From positions 563,981 through 627,980 of the forward strand of contig NZ_NNRL01000163.1 of assembly GCF_002252505.1 (NCBI RefSeq): 64,000 nucleotides of DNA, given 5' to 3'. This document shows positions 8,836-16,943 of the stretch, piece by piece. Numbering within the stretch: position 1 is the first letter of the stretch; each line of letters begins with the position of its first letter. The notes beneath the pieces were generated by a model, which was given only the letters and a program-made list of their open reading frames with translations, was not told the origin of the DNA and did not search any database. Made by a program: the position numbers and the translations under genes. This DNA is from Brucella grignonensis (lineage in GTDB: Bacteria > Pseudomonadota > Alphaproteobacteria > Rhizobiales > Rhizobiaceae).

Positions 8836-10077
8836 ATGAAGAAGAACGTTCTCATTATCGGCGCCGGGGGCGTGGCACAGGTTGTTGCACATAAATGTGC
8901 ACAAAACTCTGACATATTGGGCGATATCCATATTGCGTCCCGCACGGTTGAGAAATGCCGCAAGATTATCGATAGCGTGCATGAAAAGAAGAGCCTCAAG
9001 ACCGAGGTGAAGCTGGAAGCGCATGCTTTGGACGCGCTGGATACTGAAGCCACCAAGGCTCTGATCCAGAAGACGGGCGTTCAGATCGTCATCAATGTCG
9101 GCTCGGCCTTCCTCAATATGTCGGTCCTTCGTGCCTGTATCGATACGGGCGTGGCTTACATGGACACCGCGATCCATGAAGATCCGAAGAAGATCTGCGA
9201 AACCCCGCCATGGTATGGCAACTACGAATGGAAGCATCTCAAGGAATGCGAAGAGAAGGGTATCACCGCCATTCTCGGCATTGGCTTTGATCCGGGCGTG
9301 GTTAATGCCTATGCACGTCTGGCTGCTGACGACTATCTCGATGAAGTCAAATCCATCGACATCGTTGACATCAATGCCGGTTCGCATGGCCGCTGGTTCT
9401 CGACCAACTTCGACCCGGAAATCAACTTCCGCGAATTCACCGGCACGGTCTATTCATGGCAGGGCGGTCAGTGGCAGTCGAACAAGATGTTCGAAGTCGG
9501 CCACACCTTTGACCTGCCTGTCGTCGGCCCGAGCAAGGCTTATATGACTGGTCATGATGAAGTGCATTCGCTGTCTAAGAACTACCCGAACGCAGATGTG
9601 CGTTTCTGGATGGGCTTTGGCGATCACTATATCAACGTCTTTACGGTGCTGAACAATCTGGGCCTCCTGTCCGAACAGCCGGTCAAGACTGCCGAAGGTC
9701 TGGAAGTCGTGCCGCTCAAGGTGGTCAAGGCCGTTCTGCCTGATCCGTCGTCGCTGGCACCGGATTACACCGGCAAGACCTGCATCGGCGATTTCGTCAA
9801 GGGCACCAAGGACGGCAAAGAGAAGGAAGTCTTCATCTACAACGTTGCCGACCACAAGGACGCTTATAACGAAGTGGGTTCGCAGGGCATTTCCTACACC
9901 GCAGGCGTTCCGCCGGTTGCAGCCGCAATCCTGATTGCCTCGGGCGAATGGGATGTGAAGAAGATGGTCAATGTGGAAGAGCTGAACCCAAAGCCTTTCC
10001 TCCACATCCTGAACCAGATCGGCTTGCCATCGCGCATCAAGGATGAAGACGGCGACCGTGCTCTCGACTTCGCATAA
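8836..10077 (+). CDS. Carboxy(nor)spermidine dehydrogenase (saccharopine dehydrogenase family)
   Basis: A 413-residue saccharopine-dehydrogenase-like protein. It begins 'KKNVLIIGAGGVAQVVAHKC', a Rossmann dinucleotide site, and continues with 'DTAIHEDP', 'GFDPGVVNAYA' and 'GHDEVHSL', typical of carboxynorspermidine synthase (CASDH). That enzyme joins putrescine or diaminopropane to aspartate semialdehyde with NADPH. The 113-base gap from nspC and same direction suggest co-transcription. I use the ATG at 8836, which puts the Rossmann strand at the very N-terminus; an in-frame ATG at 8797 adds 13 basic residues. A strong terminator follows. Confidence 0.92.
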   Translation: MKKNVLIIGAGGVAQVVAHKCAQNSDILGDIHIASRTVEKCRKIIDSVHEKKSLKTEVKLEAHALDALDTEATKALIQKTGVQIVINVGSAFLNMSVLRACIDTGVAYMDTAIHEDPKKICETPPWYGNYEWKHLKECEEKGITAILGIGFDPGVVNAYARLAADDYLDEVKSIDIVDINAGSHGRWFSTNFDPEINFREFTGTVYSWQGGQWQSNKMFEVGHTFDLPVVGPSKAYMTGHDEVHSLSKNYPNADVRFWMGFGDHYINVFTVLNNLGLLSEQPVKTAEGLEVVPLKVVKAVLPDPSSLAPDYTGKTCIGDFVKGTKDGKEKEVFIYNVADHKDAYNEVGSQGISYTAGVPPVAAAILIASGEWDVKKMVNVEELNPKPFLHILNQIGLPSRIKDEDGDRALDFA

Positions 10078-10100
10078 GCGCGATCTGGATGAATAAAGAA

Positions 10101-10138
10101 AGCCCCGCCCAATGCTATGCTTTGTGCGGGGTTTTTTA
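10101..10138 (+). terminator. Terminator of the carboxyspermidine operon
   Basis: CCCCGC stem paired with GCGGGG across a 17-base loop, followed by a six-T run on the plus strand. It lies 24 bases after the dehydrogenase stop. On the opposite strand the same stem may serve the convergent gene ending at 10157. Confidence 0.8.
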
Positions 10139-10156
10139 TTGGCGCTTTGCTCTGGC

Positions 10157-11188
10157 TTACTCTGGCATATTTGGCCAAGTATCCGAGAGACGATACCCAC
10201 TCGGAAACGGATCGCTCGGATCGAGCATGAGCTGCGAAGTTCCCGTCACCCAAGCGCGACCGGAAATGATGGGGCTGATGGCCGGTTTGCCACCAAGCTC
10301 CAGAGCCTTGTCCAACCGACAGTGAAACTCTGTGCCCAGCACGGACTTTCCGATAAATTTCTCGCCGACTTTCATCTGGCCTTTTGCGTGAAGCACGGCC
10401 ATGCGCGCCGAGCAGCCAGTGCCGGTCGGGGAACGGTCGAGTTTGGCCGGGCGAATGGCAACGGTGTTCACGCCAGTCAGCACATCGCCGTCGCGCGTCA
10501 CCGGCTCAGTGATCTGGCAGAATGAAATGTGGTTCCAGTCTTTCTCAGGATGACGGAAACCAAGCTGTTCATTGGCCGCTTTGGTGATTTTCACGCCAAT
10601 CTCAGCCAGTTCCCGTGCCTGACCCGGCTCGATTTTCATTCCAATAGAAGCTGCATCAACAATAACGAAGCTGTCACCGCCATAGGCTGTGTCAACGGTG
10701 ATCGTGCCGAGGCCTTCAACTTCCAGCGATGCATCCAGACGGTCCGCGAAAGACGGTACGTTGCGCACGCTGATGCGCTCAGCCTTGCCGTTGCGGCATT
10801 CGGCCTCCACCTCGATGAGCCCGCCCGGCGCCTCCAGCACCATGCGCGTGACTGGTTCCTGCATGGGGATGATGCCGCTATCCAGCAGAACCGTGGAGAC
10901 ACAGATCGAATTGGAGCCGGACATGGGCGGGGTGTCAGCGGGTTCCATGATGATGAAACCCATCTGCGCGCGCGGGTCTTTCGGTGGCACCAGCAGATTG
11001 ACATGGCGGAACACACCACCGCGCGGCTCGTTCAGCACGAAATTGCGCAAGGTCTCGTCGCTGGCGATGAAGCGCGATTGTTCCCACACAGTATCGCCGG
11101 GAGGAGGGGCCACGCCACCGACAATGACATCACCGACTTCGCCTTCTGCGTGACAGCCGACAATATGGATGACTTTAGTGCTGCGCAT
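10157..11188 (-). CDS. Proline racemase family enzyme, likely trans-3-hydroxy-L-proline dehydratase
   Basis: A 343-residue protein of the proline racemase/hydroxyproline epimerase superfamily. The first catalytic position, Cys in racemases ('MCGHGT'), is Ser90 in '[11 protein letters not shown]'. The second, Cys in 'SPCGTG', is Thr255 in '[12 protein letters not shown]'. With neither catalytic Cys, a two-base racemase is unlikely. Family knowledge says Thr at the second site marks trans-3-hydroxy-L-proline dehydratases, though those usually keep Cys at the first; Ser first also occurs in the superfamily. Dehydratase is therefore the best call but not certain. Cys259 lies four residues past the second site. 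No Delta1-pyrroline-2-carboxylate reductase or transporter is adjacent. Confidence 0.75.
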   Translation of the reverse strand: MRSTKVIHIVGCHAEGEVGDVIVGGVAPPPGDTVWEQSRFIASDETLRNFVLNEPRGGVFRHVNLLVPPKDPRAQMGFIIMEPADTPPMSGSNSICVSTVLLDSGIIPMQEPVTRMVLEAPGGLIEVEAECRNGKAERISVRNVPSFADRLDASLEVEGLGTITVDTAYGGDSFVIVDAASIGMKIEPGQARELAEIGVKITKAANEQLGFRHPEKDWNHISFCQITEPVTRDGDVLTGVNTVAIRPAKLDRSPTGTGCSARMAVLHAKGQMKVGEKFIGKSVLGTEFHCRLDKALELGGKPAISPIISGRAWVTGTSQLMLDPSDPFPSGYRLSDTWPNMPE

Positions 11189-11277
11189 GATTTCCCTCGC
11201 AAAATTGCATCCACGACATTCCTAGATAATCAGATGTTAGGGTCAACTGTTCTGCAGACCAGAAAATGCATTTTTGC

Positions 11278-11309
11278 GACATGTCTGGAAATTGATTTCC
11301 ACGCATGTC
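11278..11309. promoter_or_regulatory. Nested inverted repeat upstream of the proline-racemase-family gene
   Basis: The 478-base stretch 11189-11666 contains no supportable gene. About 90 bases upstream of the minus-strand gene is an outer repeat GACATG/CATGTC enclosing GGAAATTGATTTCC. The symmetry is what a dimeric repressor would bind, but no regulator gene lies nearby and the site is only a candidate. The rest of the stretch presumably carries promoters for the two divergent genes. Confidence 0.35.
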
Positions 11310-11666
11310 AGGAGATCGGAATTTACTGCCCAAGGTGTGTTGCTTCTTTATGCAAGTCTGATATCCATTGTGCTCCAATTTTGTGCAAATCGATGCGCAG
11401 CCCGCCTGGCTCCGGATCAGTTTCTGGAACATACACAACGTTCCCGATAGAAATTGAGCAACCCGAAAAGTTGGGGCGAAGTCGCTTTTAAGGTGATGAG
11501 CGCTCTTAGCCGGCATGGGGCGATCGATATTCGTATCACCCGCCAATCTCCTCAGATCGACATGGTCTCTGAGCCTTTGATGTCTCGGCGCGTGTTTTAG
11601 TTATGGATTATCCGGTGGTCTGACGGCTTCGGATAGTTCGGGGGAGTGCCCCCGGGGAGTAAGTTT

Positions 11667-13073
11667 GTGACCAACACATTTGATACGGGCTTTCATGAGC
11701 CTCACGTGAGCAGCGTTCGGCGCTGGACCCGGGAAATGGCGATGGCTCTCAAATTGGGCTGGCCGCTGATTCTGACCAATCTTTCACAGGCAGCATTGAC
11801 TGCGACCGATGTGATCTTCATTGGCCGTCTCGGCAAGGACACACTGGCTTCGGCGCTTTTGACCACGAGTTTCTATCACACCCTGATGATCTTTTCGATG
11901 GGGCTGGTTTCGGCTGTGATGCCGATGATCGCTATTGCACTCGGCAGGAACCGCCATTCAGTACGCGATGTGCGCCGTACCGTCCGTCAGGGCATGTGGT
12001 CGGCCATTATCATCTCGATTCCAATCTGGATTGTGCTCTGGCATTGCGAGGAAATATTCCTCTTCCTTGGCCAGCAACCGGATATTGCAGCACGCTCGAC
12101 CGATTTTATGCACACCCTGCAATGGGCGCTGTTGCCGTATCTGTTTTACATCGTGTTGCGTTCATTTTTTGCGGCGATGGAAAAGCCGATGTGGACGCTG
12201 CTGATCGCTGCTGCCGCCATTGGTTTTAACGCGCTTGCTGGCTGGACGCTGATTTTCGGCCATTTCGGCTTCCCGCGTATGGAACTGCATGGTGCCGGTA
12301 TCGCTACCACGCTGTCGAGCATCATGATGTTTCTCGGCATGGCTTTCATTACCATGCGTCACCGCCGCTTTCGTCGTTATCGTTTGTTCGGACGCTTTTG
12401 GCGTCCTGACTGGCCGCGTTTCATTGAGCTCTGGCGCATTGGTTTTCCGATGGCGCTGACCTTTGTATTTGAAACATCGATCTTTTATGCAGCCGTTGTT
12501 ATGATGGGGTACATCGGTCCGACCGCAATGGCAGCTCACGCCGTTGCGATACAGGTCGCATCGCTCAGCTTCATGGTCCCACTCGGTTTCGGGCAGGTCG
12601 CTACGGTGCGCGTGGGGCGGGCTTACGGTCGCGGCGACCCTCAGGCCGTGGCTTATGCAGGCTGGAGCGCCTATGCGCTTGGCGTGGGCTTCATGGCCAT
12701 TATGGGGTTGCTGATGATTCTGATCCCGCGCCTGTTTATTGGTGTGTTTCTTAATCTCAAGGATCCAGAAAACTTTGCCGTTATCGAACTGGCCGTGACA
12801 TTTCTTGCGCTCGCGGCACTTTTCCAGATTGTCGATGGGGCGCAGGCCGTTGCCGCAGGTATGCTGCGTGGCCTTAGAGACACACGCGTGCCCATGTATT
12901 TGGCACTGGTTGGCTACTGGGGCGTAGGGCTACCGTTTGGCGCTTTGCTTGCATTCCATTTTGGCTTTGGTGGTGCAGGTGTCTGGCTAGGGCTGGCGGC
13001 AGGGCTTGCGATCGTCTCGGTACTCATGACCATGCGTTGGCGGCGCTCTCTCATGCGCATCAGTCTTGTCTGA
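11667..13073 (+). CDS. MATE family efflux transporter
   Basis: A 468-residue inner-membrane protein with about 12 hydrophobic segments, of the NorM branch of the MATE family, which exports cationic drugs using Na+ or H+ gradients. Family features include 'LGWPLILTNLSQAALTATDV' at the start of helix 1 and the mirrored start of the second half, 'RIGFPMALTFVFETSIFYA'. The block 'RGLRDTRVPMYLALVGYWGVG' lies near residue 400. I choose the GTG at 11667, eight bases after a GGGGAG site; an in-frame GTG at 11646 has no properly spaced site. Single gene. Confidence 0.9.
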   Translation: MTNTFDTGFHEPHVSSVRRWTREMAMALKLGWPLILTNLSQAALTATDVIFIGRLGKDTLASALLTTSFYHTLMIFSMGLVSAVMPMIAIALGRNRHSVRDVRRTVRQGMWSAIIISIPIWIVLWHCEEIFLFLGQQPDIAARSTDFMHTLQWALLPYLFYIVLRSFFAAMEKPMWTLLIAAAAIGFNALAGWTLIFGHFGFPRMELHGAGIATTLSSIMMFLGMAFITMRHRRFRRYRLFGRFWRPDWPRFIELWRIGFPMALTFVFETSIFYAAVVMMGYIGPTAMAAHAVAIQVASLSFMVPLGFGQVATVRVGRAYGRGDPQAVAYAGWSAYALGVGFMAIMGLLMILIPRLFIGVFLNLKDPENFAVIELAVTFLALAALFQIVDGAQAVAAGMLRGLRDTRVPMYLALVGYWGVGLPFGALLAFHFGFGGAGVWLGLAAGLAIVSVLMTMRWRRSLMRISLV

Positions 13074-13096
13074 GAGATGCTTGAAAACAAACAGAT

Positions 13097-13136
13097 AGAG
13101 CATTTCCAATGATTTAATCAAAACAGGAAATGCTCT
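13097..13136. repeat. Short hairpin repeat (AGAGCATTTCC arms)
   Basis: Arms AGAGCATTTCC and GGAAATGCTCT pair perfectly across an 18-base loop, 24 bases after the MATE stop codon. The same AGAGCATTTCC sequence occurs at 26567, so this belongs to a dispersed element family. There is no T-run, so a terminator role is uncertain. Confidence 0.55.
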
Positions 13137-13217
13137 AATCAGCTTTGGGTGGACGCTTATCAAGCTTAACCGAAATTGCACTTGAAAGTATTGAACCTTT
13201 CAATCAGCCTGGATCAG

Positions 13218-13250
13218 TAAAAAATGCCGTACAGTGAAAACTGTACGGCA
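13218..13250 (-). terminator. Terminator of the IalB-like gene
   Basis: Ten-base-pair stem TGCCGTACAG / CTGTACGGCA with a six-base loop. Read on the minus strand it ends in a run of T. It lies 55 bases past the stop of the gene ending at 13306. Confidence 0.75.
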
Positions 13251-13305
13251 TGATCTGCAATGCTGCGGGTATCGTTATGTATCCGCTAAATTCAAATGCC
13301 CCAAA

Positions 13306-13827
13306 TTATTTCGTGAGTGCAATAATACGGTCGAGTGCTGCGGCGTAGCCTTTCAATGAAATTTTGAAAGCCACAGGTTGACTTGGGCTAAGCGCAGTCG
13401 CATTAACATTCAAATTAGTACCGGCCTTTAGAGCGGCCACTTGCTTGGCATCAAAACTCACTGGTGCCAAGCAACCTTGCGGCAGACAGGTTGAAAAGGT
13501 CAGCTGTGGCCCGTCAGCTTCATCGAGTTTGAGCGCGACACCTTTAACAAGATCAAGGCCAAACGGCATCAGAATGACGCCTTCAACCTTACCACCAGCC
13601 GTATTGCGCAACTCGGCAGTCAGAACGCGCTGACCTGTCTGCGTGCTGCTTTGATCCTGCCGCATAACGCAGACAGTCGCTTCGTTTTGAGACTGACAGG
13701 AAACAGTCCAGTCCTGATATGTTTCTTGCAGGGTACTCGCGCCGCCCGGTAGGGAGGCGGCAAAAGCAGGCAGGCTGAGAATCGCGAATACGCCAATTGC
13801 AGGGCCAGTCAGGCCATATTTCTTCAT
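13306..13827 (-). CDS. Invasion-associated locus B (IalB) family protein
   Basis: A 173-residue exported protein. A signal peptide ends near Ala23 ('LPAFA-AS'). The mature part has the IalB pattern: 'YQDWTVSCQ' near residue 37, Cys in 'ATVCVMRQ', the '[17 protein letters not shown]' strand and a Cys pair in '[11 protein letters not shown]'. The four Cys probably form two disulfides in the periplasm. In Bartonella the prototype affects erythrocyte entry, but most rhizobial members have no known role, so no virulence function is inferred. It is a single gene with AT-rich flanks. Confidence 0.87.
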   Translation of the reverse strand: MKKYGLTGPAIGVFAILSLPAFAASLPGGASTLQETYQDWTVSCQSQNEATVCVMRQDQSSTQTGQRVLTAELRNTAGGKVEGVILMPFGLDLVKGVALKLDEADGPQLTFSTCLPQGCLAPVSFDAKQVAALKAGTNLNVNATALSPSQPVAFKISLKGYAAALDRIIALTK

Positions 13828-14012
13828 GTGAAAATTTCTTTCATAGATTTATTGTTGCTAATAGAATAGCCTTCAGAGTTGAAGGTAATCATAAATAAAT
13901 CAACAGTGCAATATATGATTAAAATTTTTAGTGAGAGCCTATTTAAGTTATTTTCTATAAAACAGTAATGCTTCAATGGTATATTTAATATCATCGGATA
14001 TAAAATATGACT

Positions 14013-14044
14013 AAAGAGCGATGGGCTATAATTCACCGCTCTTT
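14013..14044 (-). terminator. Hairpin after allE
   Basis: Arms AAAGAGCG and CGCTCTTT enclose a 16-base loop, just past the allE stop on the minus strand. The region from here to 13828 is AT-rich and holds no convincing gene. Confidence 0.55.
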
Positions 14045-14053
14045 ATTTTGTTT

Positions 14054-14875
14054 CTACCGTGCCAGCTTCATGTGACGGTTTACGTCCTTGTAAAGCAGAT
14101 AGCGGAACTTGCCCGGACCACCTGCATAGCAAGCCTGCGGGCAGAAAGCGCGTAGCCACATGAAATCACCGGCTTCCACTTCCACCCAATCCTGATTGAG
14201 CCGGTAGACGGCCTTACCTTCGAGCACATAAAGCCCGTGTTCCATGACATGGGTTTCGGCAAAAGGAATGACACCGCCCGGCTCAAACGTCACCACGGTC
14301 ACATGCATGTCGTGGCGCAGATCGTTTGGATCGACAAAGCGTGTCGTGGCCCAAGCGCCATTGGTGTCGGGCATCGGTGTTGGAGCAATGTTCTTCTCGT
14401 TGAGGAAAAGCGGCTCGGGTACGTCAAGCCCGTCGACATATTCATAAGCCTTGCGCACCCAGTGAAAGCGCGCAACTGCGCCTGAATTGTTGCGAAGCGT
14501 CCAACCGCTTTTGGGCGGCAGATAGGCATAGCCGCCTTCGGTCAGCAGATGGTTCTGTCCTGCAAGTGTGACGGTGATTTCACCTTCGACCACAAACAGC
14601 ACGCCTTGCGCGCCGTCATCAAGTTCTGTGCGGGCGCTGCCGCCACCGGGCTGCACTTCCATGATATATTGCGAGAAAGTCTCGGCAAAACCCGAAAGCG
14701 GGCGGGCAATGATCCACAGGCGCGTCTTATCCCAGAAGGGCAGGAAGCTCGTGACAATATCGCTGAATGTGCCTTTCGGAATAACCGCATAGGCTTCGGT
14801 GAACATGGCGCGATCGGTCAGGAGTTGCGTTTGTGGCGGCAAGCCACCGGTTGGTGCGTAATAATTGCGGCTCAT
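14054..14875 (-). CDS. allE: (S)-ureidoglycine aminohydrolase
   Basis: A 273-residue bicupin of the YlbA/AllE family, which turns (S)-ureidoglycine into (S)-ureidoglycolate and ammonia. It begins 'RNYYAPTGGLPPQTQLLTDR', diagnostic for the family. The C-terminal cupin carries the metal ligands in 'FAETHVMEHGLYVLEGKAVY' near residue 220. It lies 14 bases after the puuE-uraD fusion on the same strand, so the two form an operon. This places the step after allantoate; the enzyme making ureidoglycine (allantoate amidohydrolase) is not in the window. Confidence 0.92.
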   Translation of the reverse strand: MSRNYYAPTGGLPPQTQLLTDRAMFTEAYAVIPKGTFSDIVTSFLPFWDKTRLWIIARPLSGFAETFSQYIMEVQPGGGSARTELDDGAQGVLFVVEGEITVTLAGQNHLLTEGGYAYLPPKSGWTLRNNSGAVARFHWVRKAYEYVDGLDVPEPLFLNEKNIAPTPMPDTNGAWATTRFVDPNDLRHDMHVTVVTFEPGGVIPFAETHVMEHGLYVLEGKAVYRLNQDWVEVEAGDFMWLRAFCPQACYAGGPGKFRYLLYKDVNRHMKLAR

Positions 14876-14889
14876 CGGTCTATTCCTAA

Positions 14890-16317
14890 TCAGTAAAGTG
14901 TCTCTGGAAGAATGTCTTTGAGCCGCAACAGCGCGATGCGCTCGACCTGTTCGGACGCGGTTTCCAGTTCTGCAGCTTTCGTATTCTCGACGCGTCGCTT
15001 GAAAGCGTCGAGAATTTCTCTTTTGTTGCGACCCTTGACCGCAATGATGAACGGAAAGCCGAATTTCTGCGTGTAAGCGTCGTTGAGCTCGGTAAATGTC
15101 TTACGCTCCTCATCCGTCAGCGCATCCAGGCCGGCAGAAGCCTGCTCCGCGGTGGATTCAGGTGTCAGACGCTTGGCGGCTGCCAGTTTTCCCGCAAGAT
15201 CAGGATGCGCGCGCAGCACGCCGAGCTTTTCATCCTCTGATGCTGCACGGAAAGCATGAACCAGAGCCTTGTGAAGACCCGAGGCAGAATCCGCCAATTC
15301 CGTCAGGCCCGCGTCGTAGGCGCGTTCGGCAATCCACGGCGAGTGCTCGAAGATGCCGCCATATCGTGCAACAAAATCCGCTTTGCTCGCTTTGGACGGC
15401 TCAATATCGGCCCGCTTCGGCTTGTGATGCTCATGCCAGTGACGGGCAATATCAACACGCTTGGCAACCCACACCTTGTCATGGCTTTGCACGTAATCAA
15501 GGAAGCGTTCAAGTGCTGCCACACGACCCGGACGACCAACGAGGCGGCAATGCAGGCCAATCGACATCATCTTCGGCGCACCTTCCGCACCTTCGCGGTA
15601 AAGCACGTCGAACGTGTCTTTGAGATAGGTGTAGAACTGATCGCCGGAGTTAAAGCCCTGTGGCGTGGCAAAGCGCATGTCATTGGTATCGAGCGTATAA
15701 GGCACGATCAGATGCGGGCCGTTCGGCCCCTTCACCCAATAAGGCAACTCATCTGCATAGGAGTCGGCGGAGTAGAGGAAGCCGCCTTCCTCCATCACCA
15801 GCTTCAATGTGTTGTCTGACGGCTTGCCCTGATAGATGCCCAAGGGGCGCGAGCCTGTGATCTCCGTATGCAGGCGAACAGCTTCGCGAATGTGCTCGCG
15901 TTCCACGTCTTCGGGTACATCCTTATATTCCCACCAGCGCAGGCCGTGACTGGCGATTTCCCAGTCGGCTTCCTTCATGGCCGCAATAGCTTCTGGATTG
16001 CGTTCCATGGCAAGGGTCACGCCATAGACGGTCACCGGCATGTTGCGTCGCGTGAAAGCGCGCCACAAACGCCAGAAGCCGGAGCGGGCGCCATATTCGT
16101 AAATGGATTCCATATTGAGGTTGCGCTGGCCATTCCACGCTTGTGCGCCCACGATCTCGGAAAGCAGGTTTTCGGATGCCGGGTCACCATCGAGAATACA
16201 GCTTTCGCCGCCTTCTTCGTAATTGACGACGAACTGCACGGCGATATTGGCCCCGCCCGGCCAGCGTGGGTCTGGTGTGTTGCGGCCATAGCCAACCAGA
16301 TTGCGCGGATAACTCAT
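14890..16317 (-). CDS. puuE-uraD: Fused allantoinase PuuE / OHCU decarboxylase UraD
   Basis: A 475-residue two-domain protein. Residues 1 to about 308 are a polysaccharide-deacetylase-fold allantoinase (PuuE: 'NLVGYGRNTPDPRWPGGA', 'IASHGLRWWEY', 'GIYQGKPSDNT', 'IGLHCRLVGRPGR'). Residues from about 315 are 2-oxo-4-hydroxy-4-carboxy-5-ureidoimidazoline decarboxylase (UraD: catalytic His in 'LRAHPDLAGKLA', then 'KFGFPFIIAVKG'). One chain therefore makes (S)-allantoin from OHCU and opens it to allantoate. The divergent gene across a 255-base promoter region is uraH, which makes OHCU. The join is a short charged linker, with no sign of frameshift. Confidence 0.94.
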   Translation of the reverse strand: MSYPRNLVGYGRNTPDPRWPGGANIAVQFVVNYEEGGESCILDGDPASENLLSEIVGAQAWNGQRNLNMESIYEYGARSGFWRLWRAFTRRNMPVTVYGVTLAMERNPEAIAAMKEADWEIASHGLRWWEYKDVPEDVEREHIREAVRLHTEITGSRPLGIYQGKPSDNTLKLVMEEGGFLYSADSYADELPYWVKGPNGPHLIVPYTLDTNDMRFATPQGFNSGDQFYTYLKDTFDVLYREGAEGAPKMMSIGLHCRLVGRPGRVAALERFLDYVQSHDKVWVAKRVDIARHWHEHHKPKRADIEPSKASKADFVARYGGIFEHSPWIAERAYDAGLTELADSASGLHKALVHAFRAASEDEKLGVLRAHPDLAGKLAAAKRLTPESTAEQASAGLDALTDEERKTFTELNDAYTQKFGFPFIIAVKGRNKREILDAFKRRVENTKAAELETASEQVERIALLRLKDILPETLY

Positions 16318-16572
16318 ATGGTCTTCCCTCGATTATTCATGGCTTTTTCTTATGATAATAAAGAATTACGCGGACCATTCCCCCTCAAAATTTTGAAAGA
16401 CATCCAACGATTATCATCTTTCCCAGGACAGGACTTCGGTAAATACTCAAAATCGGGAACAAGTGTGGTTCGCAAACCGTTAGGTTTTGCGTGAAATAAA
16501 TCACACAAAAACAATTGCTTGCAATGATTCTGACGGTAAGCAGATAGAATCGTGCGGGCGGCAGGAGCATAA

Positions 16573-16938
16573 ATGGGTCAGGGAATGAGCGGTCATGGCC
16601 GATTGACGACGCATGTCCTCGATACGGTGAGCGGCAAGCCGGCAGCAAACTTGCGCATCGAATTGCGTCGGGTCGGGAATCAACAGGCTGAAACTTTACT
16701 TGAAATCCGCACCAATGCGGATGGTCGCTGCAACGAGCCACTGCTTGCAGGCGATGCGCTGCATACTGGTTCATACGAGCTGCTTTTCCATGTCGGCGAA
16801 TATTTCGGCAAAAGCGACGACGCCGTTCCGTTTCTGGATGTGGTGCCACTCCGCTTTGGCATTTCGGATGAAAAGGCGCATTATCATGTGCCACTTCTGG
16901 TTTCGCCATTTTCCTATTCAACCTATCGCGGGAGTTGA
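16573..16938 (+). CDS. uraH: 5-hydroxyisourate hydrolase
   Basis: A 121-residue transthyretin-like protein that hydrolyses 5-hydroxyisourate to OHCU. The N-terminal '[16 protein letters not shown]' and the C-terminal 'YSTYRGS' tail are both diagnostic; His and Arg for catalysis are in place. AGGAG lies seven bases before the ATG at 16573; an ATG at 16585 is an alternative. The stop is six bases before the xdhA ATG, so uraH leads the xdh operon. Confidence 0.94.
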   Translation: MGQGMSGHGRLTTHVLDTVSGKPAANLRIELRRVGNQQAETLLEIRTNADGRCNEPLLAGDALHTGSYELLFHVGEYFGKSDDAVPFLDVVPLRFGISDEKAHYHVPLLVSPFSYSTYRGS

Positions 16939-16943
16939 GCGAT

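Noticed and set aside
10529-11491. A 320-codon plus-strand frame opposite the proline-racemase-family gene
   Set aside because: No recognisable domain, and it shadows a gene with intact family motifs.
13824-14036. A 70-codon AT-rich minus-strand frame upstream of the IalB-like gene
   Set aside because: No ribosome site or signature; its open length is expected in AT-rich spacer DNA.
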